64,000 nt of DNA from Jeotgalibacillus alimentarius (GCF_000829445.1 NZ_JXRQ01000005.1:1-64000); one strand, 5' to 3'; numbered from the stretch's first letter, positions 36,016 to 50,587 are shown. Made by a program: numbers and translations. Notes: generated by a model not told the origin, from the sequence alone.

Positions 36016-36639
36016 ATGCCTAAAGTATCCGTATTCAAACAGGATGGTTCACAAGCCGGCGATATCGAGCTTAACGAATCCATCTTCGGCATTGAGCCAA
36101 ACAACGCAGTGATGTTCGAAACTGTACTAATGCAGCGTGCTGCACAGCGTCAGGGAACTCACAAAGTAAAAAATCGTTCTGCAGTAGCTGGCGGTGGTCG
36201 TAAGCCATGGCGTCAGAAGGGAACTGGACGTGCCCGTCAAGGTTCGATCCGTTCACCACAATGGCGTGGCGGTGGAGTCGTATTCGGCCCAACACCTCGT
36301 AGCTATAGCTATAAGCTTCCTAAAAAAGTTCGTCGTCTGGCGATCAAATCAGCTCTTTCAAGCAAAGTTGCTGAAGAAAATATCTTAGTTCTAGAGGCGC
36401 TTTCATTCGAATCGCCAAAAACAAAGGAATTTGCTACAGTATTAAGCAGCCTTTCACTAGACAAGAAGGTCCTAGTAGTGACTGAAGGTCTTGACGAAAA
36501 CGTTGCTCTATCTGGACGTAACATTCCAGGCGTAACAGTTATTTCTGCTACTGGCGTCAACGTACTTGATGTACTTGGCCACGATAAAGTGGTTATGACG
36601 AAAGGTGCAGTTCAAAAAGTAGAGGAGGTGCTTGCATAA
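36016..36639 (+). CDS. rplD: 50S ribosomal protein L4
   Basis: Lines the exit tunnel with its extended loop ([20 protein letters not shown], about residues 60-79) and is the candidate ligand of the S10 leader. 207 aa. The macrolide-relevant loop is wild type. The stop overlaps rplW (TAATG), so the two genes are translationally coupled. Confidence 0.98.
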   Translation: MPKVSVFKQDGSQAGDIELNESIFGIEPNNAVMFETVLMQRAAQRQGTHKVKNRSAVAGGGRKPWRQKGTGRARQGSIRSPQWRGGGVVFGPTPRSYSYKLPKKVRRLAIKSALSSKVAEENILVLEALSFESPKTKEFATVLSSLSLDKKVLVVTEGLDENVALSGRNIPGVTVISATGVNVLDVLGHDKVVMTKGAVQKVEEVLA

Positions 36640-36923
36640 TGGATGCTCGCGATATTATTAAGCGCCCCGTAATTACAGAGCGTTCTTCAGACCTTATGGG
36701 TGAGAAGAAGTACACGTTCGAAGTCGACACTCGTGCTAACAAAACACAAGTGAAAGACGCAATCCAGGAAATCTTTGGTGTGGATGTTGAGAAAGTTAAC
36801 ATCATGAACTACAAAGGTAAATTCAAGCGCATGGGACGTTACACTGGTTTTACCAACAAGCGTCGCAAAGCGATTGTAACCCTGACAGAAGAAAGTAAAG
36901 AAATCGAATTTTTTGAGGTTTAA
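36639..36923 (+). CDS. rplW: 50S ribosomal protein L23
   Basis: Docking site for trigger factor and SRP at the tunnel exit. 94 aa, starting [19 protein letters not shown] 36639 shares one base with the rplD stop, and its ribosome-binding site (GAGGAGG) lies inside rplD. Confidence 0.97.
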   Translation: MDARDIIKRPVITERSSDLMGEKKYTFEVDTRANKTQVKDAIQEIFGVDVEKVNIMNYKGKFKRMGRYTGFTNKRRKAIVTLTEESKEIEFFEV

Positions 36924-36935
36924 TAAAACCGATAA

Positions 36936-37787
<852 letters not shown>

Positions 37788-37847
37788 CGGGATTGAGCTA
37801 CGGTTCATTAAACGGGCCGTAGGGCAATCACGAAGGGAGGTTCCAAT

Positions 37848-38126
37848 ATGGGTCGCAGCTTGAAAAAAGGACCTTTTGTGGACGATCATTTAATGTCAAA
37901 AGTTGAGAAGCTTAACGAATCAGACAAGAAGCAGGTTGTAAAAACTTGGTCTCGTCGTTCTACTATCTTCCCTAACTTCATCGGTCATACAATCGCTGTA
38001 TACGATGGACGCAAACACGTACCAGTTTACGTGACTGAAGATATGGTTGGTCATAAACTTGGCGAATTCGCGCCAAGCCGTACGTACAAAGGTCACGCAA
38101 GTGATGATAAGAAAACAAGACGCTAA
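37848..38126 (+). CDS. rpsS: 30S ribosomal protein S19
   Basis: 30S head protein contacting S13 and A-site tRNA. 92 aa from [15 protein letters not shown]. The conserved [16 protein letters not shown] segment is intact. GGGAGG precedes the ATG. Confidence 0.98.
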   Translation: MGRSLKKGPFVDDHLMSKVEKLNESDKKQVVKTWSRRSTIFPNFIGHTIAVYDGRKHVPVYVTEDMVGHKLGEFAPSRTYKGHASDDKKTRR

Positions 38127-38145
38127 TTGAGAGGAGGCTATCCTA

Positions 38146-38487
38146 ATGCAAGCAAAAGCTGTTGCAAACACAGTTCGTATTGCTCCTCGTAAAGTACGCC
38201 TAGTAGCAGATTTAATCCGCGGTAAGCAGGTTGGCGAAGCGGTGGCTATTTTGAACCACACACCACGCGCTGCATCACCAGTAATCGAGAAAGTATTAAA
38301 ATCTGCTGTAGCGAACGCTGAGCATAATTACGACATGGACATTAACAACCTTGTGATTTCTGAAGCATATGTTAACGAAGGACCAACACTTAAACGTTTC
38401 CGTCCTCGTGCACAAGGTCGTGCAAGTGCCATTAATAAACGTACAAGCCACATTACAATCGTGGTATCTGAAAAAAAGGAGGGATAA
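38146..38487 (+). CDS. rplV: 50S ribosomal protein L22
   Basis: Extended beta-hairpin ([20 protein letters not shown], about 85-104) lines the exit tunnel next to L4; it is wild type at macrolide-relevant positions as far as can be judged. 113 aa. GAGGAGG precedes the ATG. rpsC begins 3 bases after the stop. Confidence 0.98.
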   Translation: MQAKAVANTVRIAPRKVRLVADLIRGKQVGEAVAILNHTPRAASPVIEKVLKSAVANAEHNYDMDINNLVISEAYVNEGPTLKRFRPRAQGRASAINKRTSHITIVVSEKKEG

Positions 38488-38490
38488 CAC

Positions 38491-39780
<1,290 letters not shown>

Positions 39781-39787
39781 TAACTGA

Positions 39788-40066
<279 letters not shown>

Positions 40067-40086
40067 TATATTGTTCGGAAATGTAA

Positions 40087-40476
<390 letters not shown>

Positions 40477-40513
40477 TTGATAATCAACCACCGTATCAAG
40501 GAGGTGCGACAGG

Positions 40514-40825
40514 ATGCACGTTAAAAAAGGCGATAAAGTAATGGTTATTTCCGGAAAAGATAAAGGCAAGACAGGTACTGTACTTGCTGCTAATCCGAAA
40601 GCTGACCGCGTAATTGTTGAAGGTGTGAACATCGTCAAGAAACATTCAAAACCTTCACAGATGAATCCACAAGGTGGAATCTCTAACATGGAAGCAGCAG
40701 TTCACGTATCAAACGTGATGCTGATCGATCCGAAAACTAACGAACCAACACGCGTTGGTTATAAAGTTGAGGACGGTAAGAAAGTACGTATTGCTAAAAA
40801 ATCAGGTGAATCTTTAGATAAATAG
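40514..40825 (+). CDS. rplX: 50S ribosomal protein L24
   Basis: Assembly-initiator protein with a KOW motif ([20 protein letters not shown]). 103 aa. AAGGAGGTG precedes ATG 40514. Confidence 0.98.
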   Translation: MHVKKGDKVMVISGKDKGKTGTVLAANPKADRVIVEGVNIVKKHSKPSQMNPQGGISNMEAAVHVSNVMLIDPKTNEPTRVGYKVEDGKKVRIAKKSGESLDK

Positions 40826-40851
40826 TTAATGAAGAGGGGAGGTACTCAAGC

Positions 40852-41391
40852 ATGAACCGCCTAAAAGAAAAGTTCAATAGTGAAATCACACCTGCTCTAG
40901 TTAAGAAGTTCGATTACACTTCTGTAATGCAGGTGCCAAAAATCGAAAAAATCGTAATCAACATGGGTGTTGGTGAAGCAGTTCAAAACACTAAATCACT
41001 GGATACAGCTGTAGAAGAGCTTACGACTATCACTGGTCAGAAGCCTCTAATTACAAAAGCTAAGAAATCTATCGCAGGTTTCCGTCTTCGTGAAGGTATG
41101 CCAATCGGAGCGAAAGTTACACTTCGCGGCGAGCGTATGTATGACTTCCTAGACAAGCTAATCTCTGTATCTCTACCACGTGTACGTGACTTCCGCGGAG
41201 TATCTAAAAAGTCTTTCGACGGACGCGGTAACTACACTCTTGGTGTTAAAGAGCAGCTAATCTTCCCAGAGATCGATTATGACAAAGTAAACAAAGTACG
41301 TGGCATGGACATCGTAATTGTTACGACAGCTAACTCAGACGAAGAGTCTCGTGAGCTTCTTACACAATTCGGTATGCCATTCCAAAAGTAA
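40852..41391 (+). CDS. rplE: 50S ribosomal protein L5
   Basis: Binds 5S rRNA and P-site tRNA. 179 aa with the family N-terminus ([12 protein letters not shown]) and the [16 protein letters not shown] loop. GGGGAGG precedes the ATG. Confidence 0.98.
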   Translation: MNRLKEKFNSEITPALVKKFDYTSVMQVPKIEKIVINMGVGEAVQNTKSLDTAVEELTTITGQKPLITKAKKSIAGFRLREGMPIGAKVTLRGERMYDFLDKLISVSLPRVRDFRGVSKKSFDGRGNYTLGVKEQLIFPEIDYDKVNKVRGMDIVIVTTANSDEESRELLTQFGMPFQK

Positions 41392-41601
<210 letters not shown>

Positions 41602-41631
41602 TACCCGATTTTGGGAAGGAGGTAAATTAAT

Positions 41632-42030
41632 ATGACAATGACAGATCCAATCGCAGATCTTCTGACTCGCATCCGTAATGCGAATCAGGTCCGTCACGAG
41701 AAGCTAGAGGTTCCTGCTTCTAACATGAAGAAAGAAATCGCAGAAATCCTTAAGCGTGAAGGTTTCATCCGTGACGTTGAATATATCGAGGACAGCAAGC
41801 AGGGTATCATTCGCATCTTCCTTAAGTATGGTGCAAACAATGAGCGTGTTATCACTGGCCTTAAGCGTATTTCTAAGCCTGGACTTCGCGTATACGCAAA
41901 AGCTGATGAGCTTCCACGTGTACTGAACGGTCTTGGAATCGCAATCGTTTCTACTTCAACTGGCGTTGTAACTGACAAAGAAGCTCGCTCTAAGCAAGTG
42001 GGCGGAGAAGTTCTAGCATACGTCTGGTAA
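41632..42030 (+). CDS. rpsH: 30S ribosomal protein S8
   Basis: Central-domain 16S binder and, in E. coli, the spc operon repressor. 132 aa from [18 protein letters not shown]. An internal ATG two codons on is possible but would leave the Shine-Dalgarno too far away. GGAGG precedes. Confidence 0.98.
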   Translation: MTMTDPIADLLTRIRNANQVRHEKLEVPASNMKKEIAEILKREGFIRDVEYIEDSKQGIIRIFLKYGANNERVITGLKRISKPGLRVYAKADELPRVLNGLGIAIVSTSTGVVTDKEARSKQVGGEVLAYVW

Positions 42031-42061
42031 TATCTTTTAATCGAAAGAGAGGTGCAACAAA

Positions 42062-42598
42062 ATGTCTCGTGTAGGAAAAAAACCAATCGAGGTACCTTCA
42101 GATGTAACATTAACTTTTGACGGTTCACATGTTACTGCTAAAGGACCTAAAGGTGAACTTTCATTCACTTTTAATTCAGAAATGAAATTCGAGCAGGAAG
42201 GCAGCACACTTACAGTTGTCCGCCCTTCTGACTCAAAAGAACACCGTACAATCCACGGTACTACTCGTGCGATCCTGAACAACATGATCGAGGGTGTATC
42301 TAAAGGTTTCGAACGTAGCCTTGAGCTTATCGGGGTTGGATATCGTGCACAGAAACAAGGTAACAAGCTTGTTCTTAACGTAGGATACTCACACCCGGTT
42401 GAGATCACACCGGAAGAAGGAATCGAAATCGAAGTTCCTTCAAACACAAAGGTTACAATTAAAGGCGCAAGCAAAGAGCGCGTAGGCGCACTAGCTGCAA
42501 ACATCCGTGACGTTCGTCCTCCAGAGCCTTACAAAGGTAAAGGAATCCGTTACGAAGGCGAATACGTTCGTCGTAAAGAAGGTAAAACAGGTAAATAA
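42062..42598 (+). CDS. rplF: 50S ribosomal protein L6
   Basis: Two-domain 23S binder near the sarcin-ricin loop. 178 aa, with the C-terminal [20 protein letters not shown] signature. GAGAGGTG precedes the ATG. Confidence 0.98.
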   Translation: MSRVGKKPIEVPSDVTLTFDGSHVTAKGPKGELSFTFNSEMKFEQEGSTLTVVRPSDSKEHRTIHGTTRAILNNMIEGVSKGFERSLELIGVGYRAQKQGNKLVLNVGYSHPVEITPEEGIEIEVPSNTKVTIKGASKERVGALAANIRDVRPPEPYKGKGIRYEGEYVRRKEGKTGK

Positions 42599-42631
42599 TG
42601 CCACTTAGGCGCATGAAAGGAGTGACCTTGA

Positions 42632-42988
42632 TTGATTACTAAAGTTGACAAGAATGCGGTACGTAAAAAACGTCATGCGCGTGTTCGTACAACGATCACG
42701 GGAACTGAATCTCGTCCGCGTTTGAATGTTTACCGTTCAAACAAGCACATCTACGCTCAGCTTATCGATGATGCTAATGGCGTAACACTAGCTGCTGCAT
42801 CTACGAAGGAGCTTGGGCTTGAATCTGGCGGAAACGTCGAGGCTGCACAAAAAGTTGGCGAAGCAATCGCTAAACGCGCAGCAGAAAAAGGAATGAAATC
42901 AGTCGTATTCGACCGTGGAGGATATCTTTACCACGGACGTGTGAAAGCTCTTGCTGAAGCTGCACGTGAAAACGGACTTGAATTTTAA
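42632..42988 (+). CDS. rplR: 50S ribosomal protein L18
   Basis: 5S rRNA-binding protein. TTG 42632 follows AAAGGAGTGA by 9 bases and gives [19 protein letters not shown], the Bacillus N-terminus. No ATG lies nearby. 118 aa, ending in [20 protein letters not shown], as in the family. Confidence 0.96.
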   Translation: MITKVDKNAVRKKRHARVRTTITGTESRPRLNVYRSNKHIYAQLIDDANGVTLAAASTKELGLESGGNVEAAQKVGEAIAKRAAEKGMKSVVFDRGGYLYHGRVKALAEAARENGLEF

Positions 42989-43011
42989 TAGAAAAAGGAG
43001 GGACAATCCAG

Positions 43012-43512
43012 ATGCGTCGCATTGATCCAAACAAACTTGAACTTGAAGAACGCGTAGTTACGATTAACCGTGTCGCTAAGGTTGTTAAAGGTGGCCGCCG
43101 CTTCCGTTTCTCTGCTCTAGTAGTAGTAGGAGACAAGAATGGCCATGTAGGTTTCGGTACAGGTAAAGCCCAAGAGGTTCCTGATGCGATCCGTAAAGCA
43201 ATCGAAGACGCGAAGAAAAATCTGATTGAAGTACCAATGGTTGAAGGAACTACTCCTCACATTGTTACAGGCCGCTTCGGTGCAGGCTCAATCTTCATCA
43301 AGCCAGCATCTCCTGGTACAGGAGTTATCGCTGGTGGACCAGTTCGTGCGGTACTTGAACTTGCAGGTGTCCACGACATTCTTTCAAAATCACTAGGTTC
43401 TAACACACCAATCAACATGGTTCGTGCCACAATTGACGGCCTTAAGCAGCTTAAGCGTGCAGAAGACGTTGCTAAGCTACGTGGCAAGTCAGTGGAAGAA
43501 CTGTTAGGATAA
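43012..43512 (+). CDS. rpsE: 30S ribosomal protein S5
   Basis: Fidelity protein at the mRNA channel. The dsRNA-binding-like N domain has the spectinomycin loop ([20 protein letters not shown]), wild type. 166 aa. AAGGAGGG precedes the ATG. Confidence 0.98.
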   Translation: MRRIDPNKLELEERVVTINRVAKVVKGGRRFRFSALVVVGDKNGHVGFGTGKAQEVPDAIRKAIEDAKKNLIEVPMVEGTTPHIVTGRFGAGSIFIKPASPGTGVIAGGPVRAVLELAGVHDILSKSLGSNTPINMVRATIDGLKQLKRAEDVAKLRGKSVEELLG

Positions 43513-43525
43513 GGAGGGATAAGTG

Positions 43526-43708
43526 ATGGCAAATAAACTAGCAATTACCCTCACTCGCAGCGTGATCGGACGCAGTAAAGATCAGCGTGCAACAGTTCAG
43601 GCTCTTGGTCTTCGTAAGACTAACCAGACTGTTGAACAGCAGGATAACGAAGCTATTCGCGGAATGATCAATAAAGTGTCTCACCTGGTATCAGTTAAAG
43701 AAATCTAA
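43526..43708 (+). CDS. rpmD: 50S ribosomal protein L30
   Basis: 60 aa from [25 protein letters not shown] at 43513-43517 fits ATG 43526 better than the adjoining GTG 43523. The C-terminal [13 protein letters not shown] is typical. Confidence 0.96.
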   Translation: MANKLAITLTRSVIGRSKDQRATVQALGLRKTNQTVEQQDNEAIRGMINKVSHLVSVKEI

Positions 43709-43738
43709 TTTCATGTTTATCAACAAGGAGGTGCCACT

Positions 43739-44179
43739 ATGAAACTTCATGAGTTAAAACCTGCAGAAGGATCCCGCAGAGAGCGCAATCGCGTTGGTCG
43801 CGGTATCGGTTCTGGTAATGGTAAAACTTCAGGTAAAGGTCACAAAGGTCAAAACGCTCGTTCAGGCGGAGGCGTAAGACCAGGCTTTGAAGGTGGTCAG
43901 AACCCATTAGCACGCCGTCTTCCAAAACGTGGATTCACTAACATCCACCGTAAGGAATATGCGGTTGTTAATCTTGACACACTTAACCGTTTTGACGAAG
44001 GTACGGAAGTAACTCCGGAACTTCTAATCGAAACTGGAGTAGTAAGCAAAGAATTAGCAGGAATCAAGATCCTTGCTAAAGGTAACGTAGAGAAGAAGCT
44101 GACTGTTAAAGCTCACAAATTCTCTTCTGCTGCTAAAGAAGCAATTGAAGCTGCCGGCGGAACAACTGAGGTGGTTTAA
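43739..44179 (+). CDS. rplO: 50S ribosomal protein L15
   Basis: Late-assembly 23S protein. Gly/Arg-rich N-terminal tail ([19 protein letters not shown]) and globular C-terminal domain. 146 aa. AAGGAGGTG precedes. The stop shares a base with the secY start (TAATG), linking ribosome and translocon synthesis. Confidence 0.98.
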   Translation: MKLHELKPAEGSRRERNRVGRGIGSGNGKTSGKGHKGQNARSGGGVRPGFEGGQNPLARRLPKRGFTNIHRKEYAVVNLDTLNRFDEGTEVTPELLIETGVVSKELAGIKILAKGNVEKKLTVKAHKFSSAAKEAIEAAGGTTEVV

Positions 44180-45480
44180 TGTTTCGGACAATCTCCAATT
44201 TTATGCGCGTGGGTGATATAAGAAATAAAATTATTTTCACCCTTTTAATGTTGGTGGTCTTTAGGATCGGAACTTTCATTCCAGTTCCGGGTGTAGACGC
44301 ACAAGTTCTTCAGGCACAGGATGAAATGGCCGGCCTGATCGGATTTATGAATACATTCGGCGGTGGAGCATTAATCAACTTCTCGATCCTCGCGATGGGC
44401 ATTATGCCGTATATCACGGCCTCCATCATTGTACAGCTTTTGCAAATGGACGTTGTTCCGAAATTTGCTGAGTGGTCAAAGCAGGGAGATGTTGGACGTC
44501 GTAAGCTGGCTCAGTTTACACGTTACTTCACGATTGTACTGGCATTCATCCAGGCAATCGGAATGTCTTATGGCTTCAATCGTATGTACGGCGGATCACT
44601 GATCCCTGATACTTCGATTACAACGTACATGCTAATCGCAGTTGTACTGACAGCCGGGACAGCCTTTTTAATGTGGTTAGGAGAGCAGATCACAGCAAAA
44701 GGTGTTGGAAATGGTATTTCCATCATTATCTTTGCAGGTATCGTGGCCGCTATTCCTAATGGCGTTAATCAGTTATACGCACAACAGATTCAGGGTGCAG
44801 GGGAACAGCTTTTCCTAAACATCGTGATTCTGGCACTATTGGTACTCGCGATTGTCGCAATTACAGTTGGCGTTATTTTCGTCCAGCAGGCATTGCGTAA
44901 AATCCCGGTTCAATATGCAAAGCGTGTAGGCGGCAAGAATGCACCGGCAACGGGCGGACAGTCGTCACACATTCCATTGAAAGTGAATGCTGCAGGGGTA
45001 ATTCCGGTTATCTTTGCGATTTCCTTTATTATCACACCGCAGACACTCGTAACTTTCTTTGGTCAAAACAACATTACAACAACGATTCAGGAAGTATTTG
45101 ATTACACGCAGCCAATCGGTATGACGATTTACGTTGCGCTGATCGTTGCGTTCACGTATTTCTACGCATTCATTCAGGTGAATCCGGAGAATATGGCAGA
45201 AAACCTTAAAAAACAAGGTGGTTATATCCCAGGGATCCGACCTGGACAAGCGACTCAGGATTACCTGACAAGCGTTCTTTACCGTTTAACTTTCGTAGGT
45301 GCGATTTTCCTTTCAGTAATTTCAATCCTGCCAATCTTCTTCATTAATCTTGCAGGGCTTCCTCAATCGGTTCAAATTGGCGGTACTAGCCTATTGATCG
45401 TTGTAGGGGTTGCACTTGAGACAATGAAGCAGCTTGAAGCACAGCTGGTAAAACGGAATTATAAAGGGTTCATGAGATAA
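44179..45480 (+). CDS. secY: Preprotein translocase subunit SecY
   Basis: Channel-forming subunit with ten predicted membrane helices. Cytosolic loops carry the conserved Arg region (PENMAENLKKQGGYIPGIRPG). The start overlaps rplO. 433 aa, as in Bacillus (431). It is followed by adk after a 56-base gap containing a hairpin. Confidence 0.98.
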   Translation: MFRTISNFMRVGDIRNKIIFTLLMLVVFRIGTFIPVPGVDAQVLQAQDEMAGLIGFMNTFGGGALINFSILAMGIMPYITASIIVQLLQMDVVPKFAEWSKQGDVGRRKLAQFTRYFTIVLAFIQAIGMSYGFNRMYGGSLIPDTSITTYMLIAVVLTAGTAFLMWLGEQITAKGVGNGISIIIFAGIVAAIPNGVNQLYAQQIQGAGEQLFLNIVILALLVLAIVAITVGVIFVQQALRKIPVQYAKRVGGKNAPATGGQSSHIPLKVNAAGVIPVIFAISFIITPQTLVTFFGQNNITTTIQEVFDYTQPIGMTIYVALIVAFTYFYAFIQVNPENMAENLKKQGGYIPGIRPGQATQDYLTSVLYRLTFVGAIFLSVISILPIFFINLAGLPQSVQIGGTSLLIVVGVALETMKQLEAQLVKRNYKGFMR

Positions 45481-45507
45481 TCACATGGTTTTGGGGTGAG
45501 AGCCCTG

Positions 45508-46186
<679 letters not shown>

Positions 46187-46187
<1 letters not shown>

Positions 46188-46933
46188 TGATCATTTGCAA
46201 GACTCCTCGCGAGATTGAGATCATGCGCGAAGCAGGCAAGATCGTTGCGTTAACCCATCAGGAGCTGCAAAAGCATATAGCGCCTGGTATCACAACGAAG
46301 GAACTTGATGGGATTGCTGACCGGTTCATCCGTCAGCATGACGCAGTTCCATCCTTCAAAGGATACAACGGTTTTAGCGGAAGCATTTGTGCATCTGTGA
46401 ATGAAGAGCTCGTACATGGTATTCCAGGTAACCGCGCGCTTGAGGACGGCGACATTATCAGCATTGATATTGGCGCAAAGTACAAAGGCTACCACGGTGA
46501 CTCAGCCTGGACTTATCCGGTAGGAACGATTCCTGAAGAGACACAAAAGCTGCTTGACGTTACGGAAGAATCACTCTACCGTGGCCTGAGCGAAGCTAAA
46601 CCGGGTGTTCGTCTGTCGAACATCTCTCATGCTGTTCAAACGTATGCTGAAGAAAACGGTTTTTCAATCGTACGGGAGTATGTGGGGCACGGTGTAGGGC
46701 AAGACTTACATGAGGCACCGCAAATTCCTCATTTTGGTCCACCTGATAAGGGACCCCGCCTGAAGCCCGGCATGGTACTAGCGGTTGAACCGATGGTGAA
46801 TGCAGGAAGTCGCTACGTCAAGACACTTGCTGATAACTGGACAGTCGTAACAGTTGATGGTAAAATGTGTGCGCACTTTGAACACACGATTGCGATCACA
46901 GAAGAAGGTTACGAGATCCTGACAAGAACCTGA
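46187..46933 (+). CDS. map: Methionine aminopeptidase, type I
   Basis: Removes initiator Met. All five metal ligands are visible: D94, D105, H168, E201 and E232. 248 aa, no N-terminal extension. ATG 46187 shares a base with the adk stop. The secY-adk-map order is universal in Firmicutes. Confidence 0.98.
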
Positions 46934-46949
46934 TTGAAGGTGATCCTTT

Positions 46950-47240
46950 TTGTTTGAATCCGATTCGCCCCCCGGGATAGGGCAAATTGTGCAGGTGAAC
47001 AAGGGCCGCGATACGGGAGTATATGCGGTTGTCATTCATCGGTTAGATGAAAAGTTTGTTTTAATTGCGGACGGTGAAAACCGGAAGTTTGACCGGCCCA
47101 AGAAAAAAAACATCCATCATTTGACTTCATGCGACTATGTATCCCCTGAAGTTCAAAATAGTATATCCGAAACAGGGCGTGTGACAAACGGCAAGCTGCG
47201 TCATGCAGTGACGACATTTGTCAGCACTCTGCAAGATTGA
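46950..47240 (+). CDS. KOW-domain RNA-binding protein, L14e-like
   Basis: Small 96-aa protein with a KOW-like start (IGQIVQVNKGRDTGVYAVVI), resembling archaeal/eukaryotic L14e. A protein of this type commonly sits between map and infA in Bacilli (B. subtilis YbzG, I believe). TTG 46950 with AAGGTGAT upstream is the best start. The role in ribosome biology is inferred from fold and place only. Confidence 0.85.
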   Translation: MFESDSPPGIGQIVQVNKGRDTGVYAVVIHRLDEKFVLIADGENRKFDRPKKKNIHHLTSCDYVSPEVQNSISETGRVTNGKLRHAVTTFVSTLQD

Positions 47241-47261
47241 TAAAGAAGGGAGATTTGTTCG

Positions 47262-47480
47262 ATGGCGAAAGACGATGTTATCGAAATTGAAGGCACCGTT
47301 GCTGAAACTTTGCCTAATGCAATGTTTAAGGTAGAATTAGAAAATGGTCACACTGTGCTTGCACACGTGTCAGGTAAGATTCGTATGCACTTCATTCGAA
47401 TCCTGCCAGGCGACAGAGTAACTGTGGAGTTATCTCCATATGATCTGACTCGCGGCCGTATCACTTACCGTTACAAATAA
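47262..47480 (+). CDS. infA: Translation initiation factor IF-1
   Basis: 72-aa S1/OB-fold protein that blocks the A site during initiation. It runs from [19 protein letters not shown] to the usual ITYRYK end. GGGAGA precedes the ATG. Confidence 0.98.
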   Translation: MAKDDVIEIEGTVAETLPNAMFKVELENGHTVLAHVSGKIRMHFIRILPGDRVTVELSPYDLTRGRITYRYK

Positions 47481-47503
47481 TCTTTTGCACTCCGAACCAC
47501 TAA

Positions 47504-47632
<129 letters not shown>

Positions 47633-47655
47633 TAAAGAAGGAGGTGCTCGTGTAA

Positions 47656-48021
47656 ATGGCACGTATTGCTGGAGTAGATATCCCTCGCGATAAGCGCGTT
47701 GTGATTTCTCTAACTTATATTTTTGGTGTTGGTAAATCAACTGCAAGTCAAATCCTTAAAGAAGCTGGTGTTTCTGAAGACACTCGCGTTCGTGATCTGA
47801 CTGAAGATGAACTTAACAAAATCCGTGAAATCCTTGACAGCTACAAAGTGGAAGGTGACCTTCGTCGTGAAACGTCACTTAACATTAAGCGTCTAATGGA
47901 AATCGGTTCATACCGTGGTCTTCGCCACCGTCGTGGTCTTCCTGTAAGAGGACAGCACACGAAAAATAATGCTCGTACTCGTAAAGGTCCTCGTAAGACT
48001 GTAGCGAACAAGAAAAAATAA
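47656..48021 (+). CDS. rpsM: 30S ribosomal protein S13
   Basis: Head protein bridging to L5 and touching P-site tRNA through its basic tail ([19 protein letters not shown]). 121 aa, starting [24 protein letters not shown] precedes. Confidence 0.98.
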   Translation: MARIAGVDIPRDKRVVISLTYIFGVGKSTASQILKEAGVSEDTRVRDLTEDELNKIREILDSYKVEGDLRRETSLNIKRLMEIGSYRGLRHRRGLPVRGQHTKNNARTRKGPRKTVANKKK

Positions 48022-48047
48022 TTAGGTAAAGGAGGTTACTTCCTACA

Positions 48048-48437
48048 ATGGCACGTAAACAACAAACTCGTAAGCGTCGTGTGAAAAAGAATATCGAAGC
48101 TGGTATTGCACACATCCGCTCAACTTTTAACAATACAATCGTGATGATTACTGATACGCAGGGTAATGCAATTGCATGGTCAAGTGCTGGTTCACTTGGT
48201 TTCCGCGGATCTCGTAAGTCAACTCCATTCGCAGCTCAAATGGCAGCTGAAACAGCAGCTAAAGCTTCAATGGAACACGGACTAAGAACTCTTGAAGTAA
48301 CAGTAAAAGGTCCTGGTGCTGGTCGTGAAGCGGCTATTCGTGCACTTCAGGCTGCAGGTCTTGACGTAACGGCAATCAAAGACGTAACGCCAGTGCCTCA
48401 CAATGGCTGCCGCCCGCCAAAACGTCGTCGTGTTTAA
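48048..48437 (+). CDS. rpsK: 30S ribosomal protein S11
   Basis: Platform protein at the mRNA exit. 129 aa, with the C-terminal [20 protein letters not shown] signature. AAGGAGG precedes. The 162-base gap to rpoA contains no clear terminator and only a weak promoter-like TTGTAA near 48515, so rpoA is probably cotranscribed. Confidence 0.98.
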   Translation: MARKQQTRKRRVKKNIEAGIAHIRSTFNNTIVMITDTQGNAIAWSSAGSLGFRGSRKSTPFAAQMAAETAAKASMEHGLRTLEVTVKGPGAGREAAIRALQAAGLDVTAIKDVTPVPHNGCRPPKRRRV

Positions 48438-48599
48438 TTTTTCTGTATAAGATCAGCTGATTCCGGTTAATACTGGAAAAGGCAGTTTCCTTCTTACAGA
48501 GATGATAGATCCAGTTGTAAAGCACAATGGGAACCGTAAACATGGGGAATTTCGGATACCTTTCCGGGATTTCGACGTTTTGAAGGAGGGTAAATTTGA

Positions 48600-49544
48600 A
48601 TGATCGAAATTGAAAAGCCAAAAATTGAAACGGTTGAGATCAGCGATGATGCCAAGTACGGAAAATTCGTTGTAGAGCCACTTGAGCGTGGGTATGGTAC
48701 AACATTGGGTAACTCCTTGCGTCGTATCCTATTATCTTCACTTCCTGGTGCAGCAGTAACGTCAATCCAGATTGACAGTGTACTGCACGAATTTTCAACG
48801 ATCGAAGGCGTCGTAGAAGATGTCACAACAGTTGTAATGAATATCAAGAAACTGGCATTGAAGATCTATTCAGATGAAGAAAAAACATTGGAAATTGATG
48901 TTCAGGGTGATGGGCAGGTAACTGCGGCCGATATTACTCATGATAGTGACGTAGAGATTCTTAACCCGGATCTTTATATTGCAACAGTGGGCAAAAACGG
49001 TCACCTTCGCATGCGTTTAACTGCATCAAGAGGACGCGGTTATACACCAGCAGACCAGAACAAGCGTGAAGATCTGCCAATCGGTGTGATTCCGGTTGAT
49101 TCAATCTACACACCTGTTTCCCGTGTAAACTATCAGGTTGAAAATACTCGTGTTGGTCAGCTGACTAACTTCGATAAGCTTTCACTTGATGTCTGGACAG
49201 ACGGAAGCATTGGCCCGAAAGAAGCTGTTGCTCTAGGTGCTAAGATTCTGACTGAACACCTAAACATTTTCGTTGGCTTAACCAATGAAGCACAGAATGC
49301 AGAAATCATGGTAGAAAAAGAAGAAGATCAGAAAGAGAAAGTATTGGAGATGACAATCGAAGAGCTTGATCTGTCTGTTCGCTCTTACAACTGCCTGAAG
49401 CGTGCAGGAATCAACACAGTCCAGGAACTGGCTAACAAGTCAGAAGAGGATATGATGAAAGTGCGTAACCTTGGACGTAAGTCTCTTGAAGAAGTTAAGG
49501 CGAAATTAGATGAACTTGGGTTAGGCCTTCGTAAAGAAGACTAA
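48600..49544 (+). CDS. rpoA: RNA polymerase alpha subunit
   Basis: N-terminal assembly domain (residues 1-225), acidic linker (EKEEDQKEK), then the C-terminal domain ([23 protein letters not shown]) that binds UP elements and activators. 314 aa. AAGGAGGG precedes ATG 48600. Confidence 0.98.
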   Translation: MIEIEKPKIETVEISDDAKYGKFVVEPLERGYGTTLGNSLRRILLSSLPGAAVTSIQIDSVLHEFSTIEGVVEDVTTVVMNIKKLALKIYSDEEKTLEIDVQGDGQVTAADITHDSDVEILNPDLYIATVGKNGHLRMRLTASRGRGYTPADQNKREDLPIGVIPVDSIYTPVSRVNYQVENTRVGQLTNFDKLSLDVWTDGSIGPKEAVALGAKILTEHLNIFVGLTNEAQNAEIMVEKEEDQKEKVLEMTIEELDLSVRSYNCLKRAGINTVQELANKSEEDMMKVRNLGRKSLEEVKAKLDELGLGLRKED

Positions 49545-49586
49545 TGAACTGATAGAACAGAATTTTAATAAAGGAGGGAACCCTTC

Positions 49587-49967
49587 ATGGCTTACAGAAA
49601 GTTAGGACGTACAAGCTCTCAGCGTAAAGCACTTCTTCGTGACCTTACAACTGACCTTATCGTCAACGAACGTATTGAAACAACTGAAGCTCGCGCGAAA
49701 GAACTTCGCTCAACAGTAGAAAAAATGATCACTCTTGGAAAACGTGGTGACCTGCACGCACGTCGTCAGGCAGCTGCATTCATCCGTCGCGATCAGGCAA
49801 CTGTTAAGAACGAAGAAGGCGAAGAGTCAACAGTATACGCTCTTCAAAAACTATTCAACGATGTAGCACCTCGTTATACTGAACGTCAAGGTGGATACAC
49901 TCGTATCATGAAAGTTGGTCCTCGTCGCGGAGACGGCGCACCAATGGTAATCATTGAATTAGTATAA
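49587..49967 (+). CDS. rplQ: 50S ribosomal protein L17
   Basis: Last gene of the alpha operon. 126 aa, from [20 protein letters not shown]. The insert [12 protein letters not shown] makes it slightly longer than B. subtilis (120 aa). AAGGAGGG precedes. A strong terminator follows. Confidence 0.97.
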   Translation: MAYRKLGRTSSQRKALLRDLTTDLIVNERIETTEARAKELRSTVEKMITLGKRGDLHARRQAAAFIRRDQATVKNEEGEESTVYALQKLFNDVAPRYTERQGGYTRIMKVGPRRGDGAPMVIIELV

Positions 49968-49982
49968 TTCTGATTGCACCGG

Positions 49983-50021
49983 AGAGGGCGGAGCCTAACT
50001 GCTCTCGCCCTCTTTGTTTAA
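49983..50021 (+). terminator. Terminator of the ribosomal supercluster
   Basis: GAGGGCGGAGC pairs with GCTC(T)CGCCCTC, with a single bulge, before TTTGTTT. It ends the S10-spc-alpha transcript. Confidence 0.88.
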
Positions 50022-50034
50022 CGATTCATACGAC

Positions 50035-50177
50035 ACGCAAAAAGCAGAGCGCTACGATGGGCAGGTCCGCCTGTCCCGTCTAGCTCTAAGCACCTCATTC
50101 ATCCATCGTCACAATGGAGACGGAAATATAATAGTCACACTTGCGCATTTCCTTGAATGAGGTGCGCGCTTTTTTTG
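50035..50177 (+). ncRNA. Candidate structured RNA after rplQ
   Basis: About 140 bases with nested pairing and no ORF. AGAGC (about 50046) pairs with GCTCT (about 50083) around a GGGCAGG/CCTGTCC hairpin. A perfect 12-bp stem GCACCTCATTCA (50090-50101) with TGAATGAGGTGC (50154-50165) encloses CCAT/ATGG. GCGC and seven T follow, as in an intrinsic terminator. I find no clear promoter. It could be a small RNA, a second terminator or a decayed element. Confidence 0.45.
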
Positions 50178-50253
50178 TATTAAGCTATGTTAAACTCAGG
50201 GGAGAGTTTGATGTAGTTTAATATGAAAAAATAATTAATAAATAGATACAAAC

Positions 50254-50303
50254 GAGAATTGATCTTCGCTGCAGACGGCTGCTTTCCGCTGCGATCAATT
50301 CTC
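50254..50303. repeat. 50-bp perfect-armed palindrome related to the element family
   Basis: GAGAATTGATC (50254-50264) and GATCAATTCTC (50293-50303) are an exact 11-bp inverted repeat. The centre carries CTGCTTTCCGCTGC, the reverse complement of the family's GCGGAAAG core, so it looks like a short copy in the opposite orientation. Confidence 0.65.
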
Positions 50304-50390
50304 TGAATATGAATCAAACTAATTTATATAACAGAACAGTGTTATGTGCTTTCTTTTTCATAAAAGTAACCTATTTAGTATGTAAATATT

Positions 50391-50528
50391 AGCTGATGAT
50401 TGGAGTATAGGGCGAAGACTCCTGCGGAAAAACGATCGTTCGAGACCCCGCAGGGCAGTGGTTTTCTGCCTGAGGAGGCTCGGGCGTTCGTCCGCGGAAA
50501 GCGAAGCCCTATACGGAAAACATCAGCG
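50391..50528 (+). repeat. Palindromic intergenic element, copy D
   Basis: Outer arms GCTGATG (50392-50398) and CATCAGC (50521-50527), inner arms GTATAGGGC (50405-50413) and GCCCTATAC (50506-50514), both perfect. The core has GACTCC, GAGACCCCGCAGG, GAGGAGGCTCG and GGAAAGCG. The region 49968-50781 has no gene: it is filled by the rplQ terminator, the candidate RNA and these elements. Confidence 0.85.
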
Positions 50529-50587
50529 TTTCATAACTGAAATAATTTTTAAAATTGGCTTTTATAAAACCCAATGTCGTTTAAGCA

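Noticed and set aside
42037-42504. 155-codon open frame antisense to rplF
   Set aside because: Shadow of a ribosomal protein gene with biased codons; no ribosome-binding site.
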